The notes under the pieces: model-generated
Databases searched by the model: none
Seen by the model: only the letters and a program-made list of their open reading frames with translations
What the model was told of the DNA's origin: nothing
Origin: Sinorhizobium sp. 8-89
GTDB taxonomy: Bacteria > Pseudomonadota > Alphaproteobacteria > Rhizobiales > Rhizobiaceae
Direction: 5' to 3'
Length of the DNA: 48,012 nucleotides
NCBI RefSeq assembly: GCF_030124325.1
Contig: NZ_JASKLR010000002.1
Location: forward strand, 1 to 48,012
Translations under genes and position numbers: made by a program
Shown: in pieces, positions 1 to 10,027 of the stretch
Numbering within the stretch: the first letter of the stretch is position 1
Layout of the letters: every line of letters begins with the position of its first letter

Positions 1-1
1 G

Positions 2-475
2 GTCGCCGGTGTCCACTGGTTCCTGTTCAGTAGCCGCACGGGGCTGAAGCTGCGCGCCGTGGGCGATAGTCACGCCTCGGCCCATGCGCTCGGCGTAGAT
101 GTCATAAGAACACGCTATCTGGCGGTCTTGTTTGGCGGCGCCTGCACCGGTCTCGCCGGTGCGCAGCTATCGCTAGTCTATACACCTCAATGGGTGGAGA
201 ACATGTCGGCGGGACGCGGCTGGATTGCTCTTGCCCTGGTGGTCTTCGCATCCTGGCGCCCCTGGCGCGTCGTTGCCGGCGGATATCTCTTCGGGGCGGT
301 TTCGATAAGCCAGCTTCACGCGCAGGCTTTCGGTATAGGCATTCCCTCGCAATTTCTTTCTTCGCTTCCCTATATCGCGACAATCGTCGTACTTATTCTT
401 ATCTCACACAACCGGCGCATGACCCTGATCAACACGCCGGCGTCGCTCGGCAAACCGTTTGTGCCGGACCGATGA
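2..475 (+). CDS. ABC transporter permease, BMP/nucleoside-type importer (5' end outside window)
   Basis: C-terminal 157 residues of an inner-membrane permease; the reading frame is open from base 2 and the start lies upstream of the window. The stretch around FSSRTGLKLRAVGDSH is the conserved cytoplasmic loop of the BPD_transp_2 (LivM/RbsC/YufQ-like) family, followed by at least three hydrophobic segments (about YLAVLFGGACTGLAGA, WIALALVVFASW and FLSSLPYIATIVVLIL). The next gene encodes a BMP-family binding protein, so the substrate is probably a nucleoside or purine; that is inference from the partner family. The stop TGA at 473-475 overlaps an ATG at 472, but the better start of the next gene is 514. 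Confidence 0.85.
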   Translation, partial: VAGVHWFLFSSRTGLKLRAVGDSHASAHALGVDVIRTRYLAVLFGGACTGLAGAQLSLVYTPQWVENMSAGRGWIALALVVFASWRPWRVVAGGYLFGAVSISQLHAQAFGIGIPSQFLSSLPYIATIVVLILISHNRRMTLINTPASLGKPFVPDR

Positions 476-513
476 ACAAAAACAAGCCAGACGGACAACC
501 GACAGAGGTCAAA

Positions 514-1584
514 ATGAAAAAACTACTGCTCGCCCTCGCAACCACAACTGCCGTGCTCGGCTTCGCGTCCGCGGCAAGTGCTCAGGAAAAGGCCAAGATC
601 TGCTTCGTCTACGTTGGCTCCAAGACCGACGGCGGCTGGACGCAAGCACACGACGTCGGCCGCCAACAGCTCGAAAAGGAACTTGGCGACAAGATCGAGA
701 CTCAGTTTCTCGAAAACGTGCCGGAAGGTCCAGACGCGGAGCGCGCAATTGAACGCCTGGCGCGTTCGGGTTGCGGGCTGATCTTCACGACGTCGTTCGG
801 CTTCATGGACGCGACGATCAAGATCGCGCAGAAATTCCCCGACGTGAAGTTCGAACACGCAACCGGCTACAAGACCGCCCCGAACGTCGCGACCTACAAC
901 AGCCGCTTCTACGAAGGTCGATACATCCAGGGCCAGATCGCTGCCAAGCTTTCGCAGAAGGGTGTTGCCGGCTACATCGCTTCGTTCCCGATTCCGGAAG
1001 TCGTAATGGGTATCAACGCCTTCGTGATCGGCGCCCGCTCCGTCAATCCGGACTTCAAGATCAAGGTCGTGTGGGCGAATACCTGGTTCGACCCCGGCAA
1101 GGAGGCCGATGCCGCCAAGGCGCTGGTCGACCAGGGTGTCGATATCCTGACGCAGCACACCGACACGACCGCTCCAATGCAGGTTGCTGCCGAGCGCGGC
1201 ATCAAGGCATTCGGCCAAGCATCCGATATGATCGCGGCAGGTCCGCAGACGCAGTTGACGGCGATCGTCGATACATGGGGCGCCTACTATGTGAAGCGCA
1301 CCCAGGCATTCCTCGATGGAAAGTGGACAACGACATCGAGCTGGGATGGCTTGAAAGACGGCATCCTGACCATGGCGCCCTACACGAACATGCCTGATGA
1401 TGTGAAAGCGATGGCCGAAGCAACCGAGGCCAAGATCAAATCGGGAGAATTGAAGCCGTTTACCGGCCCGCTAAACAAGCAGGACGGCAGCGCCTGGCTG
1501 AAGGCGGGCGAAAGCGCCGATGATGGCACGCTGCTCGGCATGAACTTCTACGTTGAAGGCGTTGACGACAAGCTGCCGCAATAA
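514..1584 (+). CDS. BMP family ABC transporter substrate-binding protein
   Basis: Periplasmic solute-binding protein of the Bmp/Med family (PF02608), 356 residues, the usual size. Residues 1-23 are a signal peptide (two Lys, a hydrophobic core, ASA before Gln24), so the mature protein starts at QEKAKICFVYVG, the typical first beta strand of the family. The start ATG at 514 is chosen because it begins the signal peptide and has GAGG a few bases upstream; an in-frame ATG at 472 overlapping the permease stop would add 14 residues with no hydrophobic character. Family members bind nucleosides, purines or related lipoproteins; the exact ligand cannot be read from sequence. It is the last gene of its operon and is followed by a strong terminator. 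Confidence 0.9.
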   Translation: MKKLLLALATTTAVLGFASAASAQEKAKICFVYVGSKTDGGWTQAHDVGRQQLEKELGDKIETQFLENVPEGPDAERAIERLARSGCGLIFTTSFGFMDATIKIAQKFPDVKFEHATGYKTAPNVATYNSRFYEGRYIQGQIAAKLSQKGVAGYIASFPIPEVVMGINAFVIGARSVNPDFKIKVVWANTWFDPGKEADAAKALVDQGVDILTQHTDTTAPMQVAAERGIKAFGQASDMIAAGPQTQLTAIVDTWGAYYVKRTQAFLDGKWTTTSSWDGLKDGILTMAPYTNMPDDVKAMAEATEAKIKSGELKPFTGPLNKQDGSAWLKAGESADDGTLLGMNFYVEGVDDKLPQ

Positions 1585-1630
1585 GCCGGCTAGACCTGCT
1601 AAACCAGCCACGTCGTTTAATTCGACAGCC

Positions 1631-1669
1631 GGCAAACCCCGCGTCAACACGCGGGGTTTGCCGATTTTT
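1631..1669 (+). terminator. Intrinsic terminator after the BMP importer operon
   Basis: Perfect inverted repeat of about 14 bp (arm GGCAAACCCCGCGT, loop CAAC) at 1631-1662 followed by GATTTTTG. It lies 46 bases after the binding-protein stop. Confidence 0.9.
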
Positions 1670-1857
1670 GGGCGGTCGACTATCAGGTGCGACAAACCGA
1701 CCCCCGCCGTGGCTTCGGAGCGGCTTTGAGGAATCGCATATTCGAACTAAAGTTGAATTCCCTTCGCGCTGGGGCATGAAGATGGCGGTTGAAACGCCAC
1801 CAACGACAGACGAGTGCGCGGCCTCCGCGGAGGTATTCTTGGGAGGGGGGAACGGGT

Positions 1858-2604
1858 TTGAGCAAGAGCCTGTTTGAGACAGTGATATCCGGCGCACCGA
1901 AACGCACGAGCCATGCGCAAGTGGTGGATCAACTCGGAAAGGCGATCGTTTCAGGGGAATTTCCGGTCGGCAGCATCCTGCCTGGCGACCCGGAACTGGC
2001 GGTGCGTTTCAGGGTTTCAAGAACCGTCCTGCGCGAAGCGATGAAGACCTTGGCGGCCAAGGGACTCGTGGTGCCACGCGCCCGCATCGGCACGCGTGTG
2101 AGGCCCAAGAACGACTGGAACCTCTTCGACAGCGACATCCTGACCTGGCACTTCGCATCCGGTGTCGACGACGAATTCCTTTACCATCTCAGTGAGGTGC
2201 GGCTTGCGTTCGAGCCGCATGCCGCGGCGTTGGCGGCCCGAAACGCGACTGATGCGGAAATCAGCGGCATGATGCGTCTCGCCGTCGCGATGGGTGACGC
2301 GAACCACACCGCTGAAAGCCTCGCCGTCGCCGACCTCAAGTTCCATCTTTCCGTTCTGGACGCTTCCGGGAACCCCTTCCTGCGCACGGTTGGCAGCCTG
2401 ATCGAGGCGGCACTTGTTGGTGTGTTCAAGTTGAGCTCGCCCACCGCCGAAAAGAGCGGCATCGACGAGGTCGCCCGCAATCACATGCGAATCGTCGAAG
2501 AAATCGGCAGAAGGGATGAGGCGGCGGCCCGTTCGGCGATGGAACATGTCATCAGGGTTGGTCGCGATCGTGTTCGACAGGCGCTGCACGCGGGTACCGC
2601 ATAG
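1858..2604 (+). CDS. FadR/GntR family transcriptional regulator with FCD domain
   Basis: One-component repressor-type regulator, about 248 residues from the proposed TTG start. An N-terminal winged helix (about residues 20-85) carries the GntR pattern SILPGDPELAVRF followed by SRTVLREAMKTLAAKGLV. The C-terminal FCD ligand domain (about 100-235) shows the helical metal-site pattern (DLKFHLSVLDASGNPFL and NHMRIVEEI). The LFDSDILTWHF linker resembles DgoR/galactonate-type regulators. Start: TTG at 1858 follows a GGGAGGGGGG Shine-Dalgarno-like run; no suitable ATG precedes the DNA-binding domain, and a TTG at 1789 would be the only longer choice. It may control the preceding importer or an unseen sugar-acid pathway; the ligand is unknown. 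Confidence 0.85.
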   Translation: MSKSLFETVISGAPKRTSHAQVVDQLGKAIVSGEFPVGSILPGDPELAVRFRVSRTVLREAMKTLAAKGLVVPRARIGTRVRPKNDWNLFDSDILTWHFASGVDDEFLYHLSEVRLAFEPHAAALAARNATDAEISGMMRLAVAMGDANHTAESLAVADLKFHLSVLDASGNPFLRTVGSLIEAALVGVFKLSSPTAEKSGIDEVARNHMRIVEEIGRRDEAAARSAMEHVIRVGRDRVRQALHAGTA

Positions 2605-2728
2605 AGGCGGCGCGGCCACCTTTCGCCACGAAGTTGAAGCCTGACCTTGCCCGAGCTTCGCCCGTAGCCTATCTGGGAGACGGTCGTTCCGTGCAGTGCG
2701 GCCTTCCATCAACGGTGACCTGGAGACC

Positions 2729-4021
2729 ATGGCCGAGCTTATTGTCATTTTTGTCTTGCTCCTGATAAACGCCTTCTTCGCGCTCTCGGAAATGGCGATC
2801 GTCTCGGCAAGCAAACCACTGCTTCGCCAAATGGTAAAACAGGGAAATCCACGGGCGGAGGCCGCGCTAAGGCTGGCCGAGGACCCCGGAAAGTTCCTGT
2901 CCACGGTGCAGGTCGGCATAACCCTCGTCGGCATCCTGGCGGGCGCCTATGGCGGTGCAACGATCGCGGCCAAGATAGCTCCGTTCTTCGACGGGGTGGC
3001 TTGGATCAGCCCCTATGGACACACTGTCGCTGTCGGGTTGGTGGTCACACTCATCACCTTCCTCTCTGTCGTTATCGGCGAACTCATTCCGAAGCAGCTC
3101 GCGCTCAGGAATTCGGAGGGACTGGCGCTGTTCGTCGCGAGGCCGATGACTTTGCTCTCCCGTATCACCGCACCCGTCGTCTATCTTTTCGAGATGTCGG
3201 CTGCAGGGGTAATACGCCTGTTCGGCATGCGTCCGGACGATCCGGATCATGTGACGGAAGAGGAGGTTCAGGCGATCATGGCGGAAGGCGTCGAAAGCGG
3301 CGCGATCGAAAAGACCGAGCATGAAATGCTTCGCCGGATCATTCGGCTTGGTGATCGCAACGTAAAGTCGATCATGACGCACCGCACGGAGATGCGCTTC
3401 ATCGACGTCAACGACGAGCTTGAGGTGATCCGGCGCAAGGTCCGGGAGTTCGGCCACTCCCGTTATCCCGTCGTAGATGGCCCCACAGGCGATGTTCTCG
3501 GCGCGATCCTGGCGAAGGAGGTTCTGAACATCCCCGCAACTGCATCGTTCAACCTGCGTGCGCACCTCCGCGAGATCCTGACGCTGCCGGAGACGGCCTC
3601 ATGCCTGAAGGCGCTCGATGCCTTCAAGACGTCGAGCATCGACATGGCGATGATCGTCGACGAGTACGGCAGCACGGAAGGCATCATCACGACGGCTGAC
3701 ATCCTGGAGGCCATCGTCGGCGTACTGCCGTCGAACTACGATGACATCGAGCACGCGCATATCCGTTTGCGCGAGGACGGCAGCTATATTGTCGACGGAC
3801 GCACGCCGATCGACGAAATTCATCTGGCGATCGGCATCGAAGGCATCGAGGCGGACGGCAATTTCGAAACGATCGCGGGTTTTCTCGTTCAGCAATTGCG
3901 GAAGACGCCGGAGGAGGGCGATATCGCCGAGGCCCATGGTTACCGCTTCGAGGTCATCGACATGGACGGACGCCGGATTGACAAGATTCTCGTCGCCCGC
4001 GGCGTCGACGACGAAGCCTGA
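2729..4021 (+). CDS. CorC/HlyC (CNNM DUF21-CBS) family membrane protein
   Basis: 430-residue integral inner-membrane protein. The N-terminal DUF21/CNNM domain (about 1-190) has the typical MAELIVIFVLLLINAFFALSE opening with further hydrophobic helices. A CBS pair follows (about 205-335, with IMTHRTEMRFIDV and DEYGSTEGIITTADILEAIVG), and then a CorC_HlyC domain at the C terminus (about 345-425). Family members are linked to Mg2+/Co2+ efflux or divalent cation homeostasis; the old 'hemolysin' name is misleading. The ATG at 2729 is preceded by TGGAGACC, a good ribosome site. Monocistronic, convergent with moeA. Confidence 0.9.
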   Translation: MAELIVIFVLLLINAFFALSEMAIVSASKPLLRQMVKQGNPRAEAALRLAEDPGKFLSTVQVGITLVGILAGAYGGATIAAKIAPFFDGVAWISPYGHTVAVGLVVTLITFLSVVIGELIPKQLALRNSEGLALFVARPMTLLSRITAPVVYLFEMSAAGVIRLFGMRPDDPDHVTEEEVQAIMAEGVESGAIEKTEHEMLRRIIRLGDRNVKSIMTHRTEMRFIDVNDELEVIRRKVREFGHSRYPVVDGPTGDVLGAILAKEVLNIPATASFNLRAHLREILTLPETASCLKALDAFKTSSIDMAMIVDEYGSTEGIITTADILEAIVGVLPSNYDDIEHAHIRLREDGSYIVDGRTPIDEIHLAIGIEGIEADGNFETIAGFLVQQLRKTPEEGDIAEAHGYRFEVIDMDGRRIDKILVARGVDDEA

Positions 4022-4044
4022 CGCTCGTGGCGCAGACACATTGC

Positions 4045-4078
4045 TAAAAAGCAAAAGGCCGGGGCGAACCCGACCTTT
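4045..4078 (-). terminator. Terminator downstream of moeA (possibly bidirectional)
   Basis: Hairpin at 4054-4078 (AAAGGCCGGG / CCCGACCTTT, one mismatch). On the minus strand it is followed by TTTTGCTTTTT, which suits termination of the moeA operon; the plus-strand tail is poor in T. It lies between the convergent CorC-like gene and moeA. Confidence 0.6.
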
Positions 4079-4236
4079 CCTCAAACTGCCCTGGCGCCTG
4101 CTAGTCCATCCGTAGTCAGCCGCCGGAACAGATGATTGAGTGATTTCCTAGCTATACGCTTTCCATGTCTGTCGTATGACAGGCGGCTGATAAGTAGAAA
4201 GTCGCAGCGGGCGCGCTTTTGCTTAGGTTGAGCGGG

Positions 4237-5448
4237 TCAGCGCAGCCGCAATATGTTGCATGGATCGCCGCTCGAAGCTGCTGCGGCATGTGGAGCGCGA
4301 ACGATGAGCCCGTCGGATTGCGCGAAGATGTTCATCATCGAGGAATCCTGGCGCGCGAACGGATGGGCGATGAGCGATCCGTCAGGTTCGACGGTCAGTC
4401 GCGAGCGGATATAGTCCTGCCGGCGATCATTGACGGGCAGCGGGGCCGCCAGCTTTGCCGTTGTCATCCGCGACCGAGGCGGCAGATGCGCCAAGTGCCG
4501 AGCCAGCGGTTCGAGAAAGAGCACGGCGCATACGAGGCTCGAAACGGGATTGCCCGGCAAGCCGAGCACCGCCATGCCGGCGAGTTCGCCCACCATGAGC
4601 GGCTTGCCGGGGCGCATGGCGATGCGCCAGAAATCCAGCACCATGCCGCGCGAAAGCAGAGTCGACTGAACAAGATCATGATCGCCGACGGAGGCCCCGC
4701 CGAGCGTTACGAGGACGTCCGCTCCAGCCGTCTGGGCCTTGGCAACGGCGGCGGAAATTGCCTCCTGGTCATCCGGTACGATGCCTAGGTCGAGGGTTTC
4801 GGCGCCGTTCTCGCGCGCAATTGCGGCGACGCCGTAAGTATTCGACGCGATGATCTGGTCCGCACCAGGGGAACTTCCCGGCGGCAATAACTCGTCGCCG
4901 GTGGCGATGATAGCAACCCTCGGTCTCTCGAACACCGGCAGGCTTTCATGGCTCATGCCCGCAGCGAGCGTCAGTCGCCCGGCATCGAGCACGCTGCCGG
5001 CGACAAGCGCAATGTCGCCCTCCACGAAATCCTGTCCCGCAAGCCGGATGTGACGGCCCTTTGCGGGGGCGAACAACGTGCGGATCTTCCCGCCCGAAAG
5101 CTTTTCAGTATCCTCCTGGATGATCACGGTGTCGGCGCCGGCGGGGAGGGGCGCGCCGGTGAAGATGCGCACGGCTTCACCGGCATGCACCTCTCCTCGG
5201 AATCCATGGCCCGCGGCGGACTGACCGATGACGACAAGCTGCGCGCCGATGTCAGCGATATCCTCGTGGCGAACCGCGTAGCCGTCCATCGCGGAATTGT
5301 CGAAGGCGGGATGCGTGACCCGTGCGGCAATATCCTGGGCGAGCACCCTGCCGAGACAATCGTGCAGTGGGAGTGTTTCTGTCCGACGGTGCGGCCGAGC
5401 CTTGCCAATCACCCTGGCGAGTGCGTCCTCAACCGAAAGTAGTGACAT
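4237..5448 (-). CDS. moeA: Molybdopterin molybdenumtransferase MoeA
   Basis: Inserts molybdate into adenylylated molybdopterin, the last step of molybdenum cofactor synthesis. 403 residues, the normal length. The N-terminal domains carry the conserved HPAFDNSAMDGYAV segment (about 46-59). The central MoCF-binding domain (about 180-320) has ATGDELLPPGS and the GGASVGDHD motif, and a C-terminal barrel domain IV ends the protein. The ATG overlaps the moaC stop by one base (TAATG at 5450-5446), so the two genes are probably translationally coupled. Last gene of the ppiD-like/trpD/trpC/moaC/moeA set. Confidence 0.95.
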   Translation of the reverse strand: MSLLSVEDALARVIGKARPHRRTETLPLHDCLGRVLAQDIAARVTHPAFDNSAMDGYAVRHEDIADIGAQLVVIGQSAAGHGFRGEVHAGEAVRIFTGAPLPAGADTVIIQEDTEKLSGGKIRTLFAPAKGRHIRLAGQDFVEGDIALVAGSVLDAGRLTLAAGMSHESLPVFERPRVAIIATGDELLPPGSSPGADQIIASNTYGVAAIARENGAETLDLGIVPDDQEAISAAVAKAQTAGADVLVTLGGASVGDHDLVQSTLLSRGMVLDFWRIAMRPGKPLMVGELAGMAVLGLPGNPVSSLVCAVLFLEPLARHLAHLPPRSRMTTAKLAAPLPVNDRRQDYIRSRLTVEPDGSLIAHPFARQDSSMMNIFAQSDGLIVRAPHAAAASSGDPCNILRLR

Positions 5449-5942
5449 TAGCGCGTCTCTCCTTGGCGCCGATAATCGCCTGAGCGCCCACCCGATTTGC
5501 TGACCAGCCGAACACCGCCGATCTCCATCTCGCGGTCGGCGGCCTTTGCCATGTCGTATATCGTAAGGCAGGCAACGCTGACGGCGGTCAGGGCCTCCAT
5601 CTCGACGCCAGTCCGCCCCGTCAGCTTTGCCATTGCCTCGACACGCAGGCCGGGCAGGGCGTCATCAGGCACGATATTCACCGCGACCTTCGTCAGCATA
5701 AGCGGGTGGCAGAGCGGAATGAGATTGGACGTCTGTTTCGCAGCCATGATGCCGGCAAGCCGCGCCGTGCCGATGACATCGCCCTTCTTGGCATTGCCTT
5801 CAAGGATCAACGCGAGAGTCTCGCTGCGCATTTTTACGTGGCCTTCGGCGACGGCGAGACGCACGGTCTCGGCCTTGTCGCCGACATCGACCATATTCGC
5901 CTCGCCGGCGCTGTCGATGTGGGTGAGGGAGGAACCGCTCAT
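5448..5942 (-). CDS. moaC: Cyclic pyranopterin monophosphate synthase MoaC
   Basis: Converts 3',8-cH2GTP to cyclic pyranopterin monophosphate, an early step of molybdenum cofactor synthesis. 164 residues. Conserved family segments are present: [12 protein letters not shown] near the N terminus, [13 protein letters not shown] holding the catalytic His region, and [20 protein letters not shown] with the conserved Glu and Asp. The start is the ATG at 5942 (TGATG overlap with the trpC stop); a GTG one codon upstream would give a protein one residue longer. Co-translated with trpC and moeA. Confidence 0.95.
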   Translation of the reverse strand: MSGSSLTHIDSAGEANMVDVGDKAETVRLAVAEGHVKMRSETLALILEGNAKKGDVIGTARLAGIMAAKQTSNLIPLCHPLMLTKVAVNIVPDDALPGLRVEAMAKLTGRTGVEMEALTAVSVACLTIYDMAKAADREMEIGGVRLVSKSGGRSGDYRRQGETR

Positions 5943-6757
5943 CACTCGGCCGCCAGTACGCTTCCGGAGCCTGTCAGCAACGCCCGCGTCGCCGCCTCGA
6001 CATCATCCTTCCTCATCAGGCTCTCGCCGACGAGAAACGTGGTGACGCCGCTCTTTTCCAGGCGCCGGCAATCCTCATGGGTAAAGATGCCGCTTTCGCC
6101 GACAAGGAGCCGTTCGTGCGGAATCATCGCCGCCAGTTGCTCAGAGACGGCGAGGTCGACATCGAATGTTCTTAGGTTGCGATTGTTGATGCCAACGAGC
6201 GGGGAGGTCAAGGTTAGCGCCCGTTCCATCTCCCGGGCGTCATGTACTTCGATAAGGACATCCATGCCGAGCGCAAAGGCCGAGTCCTCGAGGCGGCGCG
6301 CATCGTCGTCGCTCAGGGACGCCATGATCAGCAGGATGCAGTCGGCGCCCCAGGCTCGCGCTTCGAACACCTGATAGGGATCGAACATGAAGTCCTTGCG
6401 CAACGCCGGAAGGGTACAGGCGGCGCGCGCTGCCGTCAGGAACTCCGGCGCGCCCTGAAAGCTCGGTCCATCAGTCAAGACGGAAAGGCAGGCTGCGCCG
6501 CCGGCGGCATAGGCCCGGGCCAGTGCCGGGGGATCGAAGTCGGGACGGATCAATCCTTTCGAAGGGCTTGCCTTCTTGATCTCGGCGATCAGGCCGAATT
6601 CGCCTTCCTTGCGGCGCGAAGCGAGGGCGGCGTGGAAGCCCCGCGGCGATGTTTGATCCGCGACCCTTGCCTTCAGTTCCTCAAGAGGAACGCGCGATTT
6701 CGCCGAGGCGATCTCGTCGCGCTTATAGGTTTCGATCTTGCGCAGGATATCCGTCAT
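5942..6757 (-). CDS. trpC: Indole-3-glycerol phosphate synthase TrpC
   Basis: Ring closure of carboxyphenylamino-deoxyribulose phosphate to indole-3-glycerol phosphate in tryptophan synthesis; a cytoplasmic TIM barrel. 271 residues. Signature segments: [13 protein letters not shown] (catalytic Lys), [21 protein letters not shown] and VGESGI. The ATG at 6757 follows GGAGAGTAGCTCC; an upstream GTG-type extension of eight residues lacks conservation. It starts 13 bases after the trpD stop and overlaps moaC downstream. This is a stand-alone trpC, not a TrpC-TrpF fusion. Confidence 0.95.
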   Translation of the reverse strand: MTDILRKIETYKRDEIASAKSRVPLEELKARVADQTSPRGFHAALASRRKEGEFGLIAEIKKASPSKGLIRPDFDPPALARAYAAGGAACLSVLTDGPSFQGAPEFLTAARAACTLPALRKDFMFDPYQVFEARAWGADCILLIMASLSDDDARRLEDSAFALGMDVLIEVHDAREMERALTLTSPLVGINNRNLRTFDVDLAVSEQLAAMIPHERLLVGESGIFTHEDCRRLEKSGVTTFLVGESLMRKDDVEAATRALLTGSGSVLAAE

Positions 6758-6770
6758 GGAGCTACTCTCC

Positions 6771-7784
6771 TCAAGCGGCATTGGAGACGCTGATCAGCCG
6801 CTGCAGGGCAGTCTTCGCCGCACCGCTCGAGAGCGACTGCCTGGCGAGCGCCATGCCTTCGGTAAGATCATTGGCGCGTCCCGCTATCATCAATGAAGCG
6901 GCGGCGTTCGCAAGCGAAATGTCCCGATAGGCGTTCTGCGCGCCGTCGAGAACGGCCTGCAGCGCGACGGCGTTGTGTGCCCCGTCTCCGCCTCTTAGCG
7001 CCTCAAGCGTGACCGTGGGAAGGCCGAAATCGGCCGGTGTCAACTCGAAGTTCGTGATCTTGCCGTCCTGCAGCGCGGCAACTTTGGTCACGCCGGTCGT
7101 CGTGATTTCGTCGAGTCCTTCGCCATGGACCACCCAGACGTTTTCCGAACCGAGGTCGCGCAACACTTCGGCAAGCGGGTCTACCCATTGCGACGCATAG
7201 ACCCCGACGAGCTGCCGCTTGACGCCGGCCGGATTCGAGAGCGGACCGAGCAGATTGAAGATCGTTCGCGTACCGAGCTCGACCCGCGTCGGGCCGACGT
7301 GGCGCATGGCGGAGTGATGCTGCTGCGCGAACATGAAACCGACGCCGGCCTCGCTTATGCAGCGGGCAATCGCCTCGGGTCCGATGTCGAGCTTGACGCC
7401 GAGGCAGGAGAGCGCATCGGCTGTGCCGGATTTCGAACTCAGCGCACGATTGCCATGTTTGGCGACCGGCACTCCGGCGCCCGCGACAATCAGGGAAGCG
7501 AGCGTCGAGATGTTGTAGGTGCCGGCGCCGTCGCCACCGGTGCCGACGATGTCGATAGCGTCTTCCGGGGCCGCGACCGGCAGCATGCGCGCGCGCATCG
7601 CGCCAACGGCCCCGACGATTTCGTCGACGGTTTCGCCGCGCACCCGAAGTGCCATCAGGAAACCGCCGATTTGCGAAGGCGTTGCCGCTCCGGACATGAT
7701 GATCTCAAAAGCCGCCCGCGCGTCCTCACGATTCAGTGCCTCGCGAGCTGCCACTTTCGCGACGAACGGCTTCAAATCACTCAT
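6771..7784 (-). CDS. trpD: Anthranilate phosphoribosyltransferase TrpD
   Basis: Transfers phosphoribose from PRPP to anthranilate, the second step of tryptophan synthesis. 337 residues, full length. It shows the PRPP-binding glycine loop [14 protein letters not shown] (about residues 82-95), [17 protein letters not shown] and [10 protein letters not shown], all typical of the family. ATG at 7784 with AGGAAAC upstream. It lies 32 bases downstream of the PpiD-like gene and directly before trpC. No trpG or trpE is in the window; rhizobia often carry a fused TrpEG elsewhere. Confidence 0.95.
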   Translation of the reverse strand: MSDLKPFVAKVAAREALNREDARAAFEIIMSGAATPSQIGGFLMALRVRGETVDEIVGAVGAMRARMLPVAAPEDAIDIVGTGGDGAGTYNISTLASLIVAGAGVPVAKHGNRALSSKSGTADALSCLGVKLDIGPEAIARCISEAGVGFMFAQQHHSAMRHVGPTRVELGTRTIFNLLGPLSNPAGVKRQLVGVYASQWVDPLAEVLRDLGSENVWVVHGEGLDEITTTGVTKVAALQDGKITNFELTPADFGLPTVTLEALRGGDGAHNAVALQAVLDGAQNAYRDISLANAAASLMIAGRANDLTEGMALARQSLSSGAAKTALQRLISVSNAA

Positions 7785-7816
7785 CAGTTCGTTTCCTTGT
7801 CGGTCAGCATTGTCCG

Positions 7817-9709
7817 TCAGCGTTGCGCCAATGCGGTTTCGGCGAGCGTCTGATTGATCGCCACCCCGTAAACCGCCTGCAGGGTGGAGACCATCTGGTC
7901 AAGGATGTCGTCGCCGCTAGCGCGAGCGATGGCTTCGATTTGACGGTCGTCATTTTCGAGGGCGTCGGCCGGGGCGCTGTCGTCGACGGCCGTTACCTGA
8001 ATGAGGATTTGCCCTTCGCCGTCAATGCCCGGCGCGTTGGCAACGTGTCCGTTCGGACCGCCAAAGGCTGCCGCAACAGCGGCTGGGCTCAGTGCAGCAT
8101 CTTCGGTCGAGCGGGTGAGGCCAGCTTTCGTCTCGACGACAAGGCCAAGCTCTGTTGCTATGTCCGCAAGCTTCGCGCCTTTCTCGACGCGCTGCTTGAG
8201 TTCTGCTGCCTTCCTGGCCAGCGCCATTCGCTGTTGTTCCGCTGTCCAATCCGCAGCCACTTCGTCGCGAACCTCGTCCAGCGTACGATCGCGGGCCGGG
8301 ATGACCTCTTCAAGATCGAACCAGGCAGAGCCGTCGCGGCCGATGTTGACCGAAAGCGTGTCGAGCCCCACTTCCGCCTTGAAGACTTCCTGGAGAAGCG
8401 TGCGCGCCTCCGGAATTCCGGGGACTTCATCGCCATTTTGATCCTTGCCCGTGGCGTCGATCGCATCGATGGTCACGAGCTTCAGCTTCATCTGGTCGGC
8501 AACCTGCTTGACCGTGGCGCCGGCGGCACGTTCATCCTCGATCCTGTCGTGAAGACTGATGACCTCTTCGCGCGCGGCAGAAAGGGCGATTTCCCTCCGC
8601 AGTTCTTCCTTCACCTCATCGAAGCTACGTGTGCTTTCCGGTTTGATGTTGGTTACGCGCAGGATAACCGGCCCGAACGCGCCTTCCACGACCGGCGTAA
8701 CACCACCTTCTGCCGGAACCGCAAAGGCAGCCTCCGCGATCTTCGCGTCGGGCATGCGATCCTTGGTGAACTCGCCGAGAAGAACATCCGCCGCACTCTT
8801 GCCTTCGGCCTTGACCAGATCGTCGAACGTCGTGCCGGCGGAGAGCTTGGCTGCCGCAGCGTCTGCCGCCTCACGCGAAGGGAAGGCGAGCTGTTCGACG
8901 GTTCTCGTTGCTGCCGAGCGGAAGCTTTCCTTGCGCTTCTCGTAGTCGGCGCGCAGTTCCTCGTCGGATACGGTTTCAGTAGCAATCAGGTCTTCCGGTT
9001 CCAGCTTGATGTAGCTGAACTTGCGGTATTCCGGAGCGCGATAGTTCGCCTTGTGGCTTTCGAACCAGGGTGCAAGCACGTCGTCGGCCGGCGCCTTGAC
9101 CGCATCGATGTTCGCGTTCGAGAGCATCAGGTAGTCGATCGAGCGCTTTTCGTGGCGATATTTGCCAACGGCGTCTGTCAGCACCTTGGGAGCGGTGTAT
9201 CCATCGGACAACGAATCGACGATCTGCGACCGGACCGCCACCTGGCTGCGGTTGTTGATGTAATCCTGTTCGGTAAGGCCCGCGTTGCGCAGCACGCTTG
9301 AGAAAGTCAGACGATCGAATTGGCCGTTGACACTGTGGAAGGCCGGGTCCTCGCCAATGAGCTTCGCAAGGCGATCCTCGGAAAGGCCGAGATTCATATC
9401 CTGGGCAAGTTGATCGAGCGCTGCGCCGGCGACGAGTTGAGAATAGACCTGTGCCTCAATGCCGAAGGCACGGGCCTGCTGGCGCGTCAGCGGCGTGCCG
9501 AGCTGCCTCGAAAGCAGGCTCAGTTGGCGCTCGTAAGCCAGGCGGAAATCACTGGCCGAGACCTTGACGTCGCCGACTGTCACCACCGCATTGGGAACAC
9601 TCGCCACCATCAGCGTCTGACCGCCCCATACCATGAAGGACAGGACGAGAATGGCCATCAGGCCTTTGACGATCCATGTCTGGGAAGCTTTTCTGAGCGA
9701 TTCGAGCAT
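7817..9709 (-). CDS. PpiD-like peptidylprolyl isomerase / periplasmic folding factor
   Basis: 630-residue protein anchored by one N-terminal transmembrane helix (about residues 13-33, [19 protein letters not shown]), with the rest periplasmic. The N-terminal half resembles the SurA_N/PpiD chaperone region ([40 protein letters not shown]). A parvulin-like PPIC domain lies around residues 260-365, and a second degenerate parvulin-like region follows. It probably assists outer-membrane and periplasmic protein folding at the Sec exit. The genomic link to trpDC/moaC/moeA is known in alphaproteobacteria and has no obvious functional logic. The start ATG at 9709 is the only one before the membrane helix. 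Confidence 0.88.
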   Translation of the reverse strand: MLESLRKASQTWIVKGLMAILVLSFMVWGGQTLMVASVPNAVVTVGDVKVSASDFRLAYERQLSLLSRQLGTPLTRQQARAFGIEAQVYSQLVAGAALDQLAQDMNLGLSEDRLAKLIGEDPAFHSVNGQFDRLTFSSVLRNAGLTEQDYINNRSQVAVRSQIVDSLSDGYTAPKVLTDAVGKYRHEKRSIDYLMLSNANIDAVKAPADDVLAPWFESHKANYRAPEYRKFSYIKLEPEDLIATETVSDEELRADYEKRKESFRSAATRTVEQLAFPSREAADAAAAKLSAGTTFDDLVKAEGKSAADVLLGEFTKDRMPDAKIAEAAFAVPAEGGVTPVVEGAFGPVILRVTNIKPESTRSFDEVKEELRREIALSAAREEVISLHDRIEDERAAGATVKQVADQMKLKLVTIDAIDATGKDQNGDEVPGIPEARTLLQEVFKAEVGLDTLSVNIGRDGSAWFDLEEVIPARDRTLDEVRDEVAADWTAEQQRMALARKAAELKQRVEKGAKLADIATELGLVVETKAGLTRSTEDAALSPAAVAAAFGGPNGHVANAPGIDGEGQILIQVTAVDDSAPADALENDDRQIEAIARASGDDILDQMVSTLQAVYGVAINQTLAETALAQR

Positions 9710-9982
9710 AGGGGCAGAAACCTTGTTGTAATGCGGTGGCTTTACGCCAAACGAATTCGTTCCTTAGAACAAACCAGACAGGAATTGAAGGGCGCTCAGC
9801 GGCAAATTGCGGCCCGTTGGTCGGACGATTGGATTTCATTCCGTGCAACTCGGGATGTTCAAAAAAATGCGGGTTCCGACGAGATCGGACGCGAACAAGA
9901 AAGTCGATGTCGGATTCGTTAGCCGGCAACCGAAACTGATCTGCGAAATTCCCGATTTCCAGCGCATGTCTCATAGCGAGGA

Positions 9983-10024
9983 AATGGGAATTGTGTGCTC
10001 GATAATGGGAATTGTGTGCTCGAT
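9983..10024. repeat. Two-copy 21-bp perfect tandem repeat
   Basis: The unit AATGGGAATTGTGTGCTCGAT occurs at 9983-10003 and is repeated exactly at 10004-10024; a third copy begins (AATGG) and then breaks off into a palindrome. It lies 50-90 bases before the Na/Pi symporter start codon. It may be replication slippage or a pair of regulator sites; one helical period on, each copy would face the same side of the DNA. Confidence 0.85.
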
Positions 10025-10027
10025 AAT

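Noticed and set aside
2729..4021. Hemolysin/virulence factor
   Set aside because: The HlyC/CorC name is historical; domains (DUF21, CBS pair, CorC_HlyC) point to ion homeostasis.
5943..5945. GTG start of moaC one codon upstream
   Set aside because: ATG at 5942 gives the normal N terminus and overlaps the trpC stop as TGATG, so the longer start is unnecessary.
9983..10024. Possible CRISPR array
   Set aside because: Only two contiguous 21-base copies with no spacers and no cas genes.
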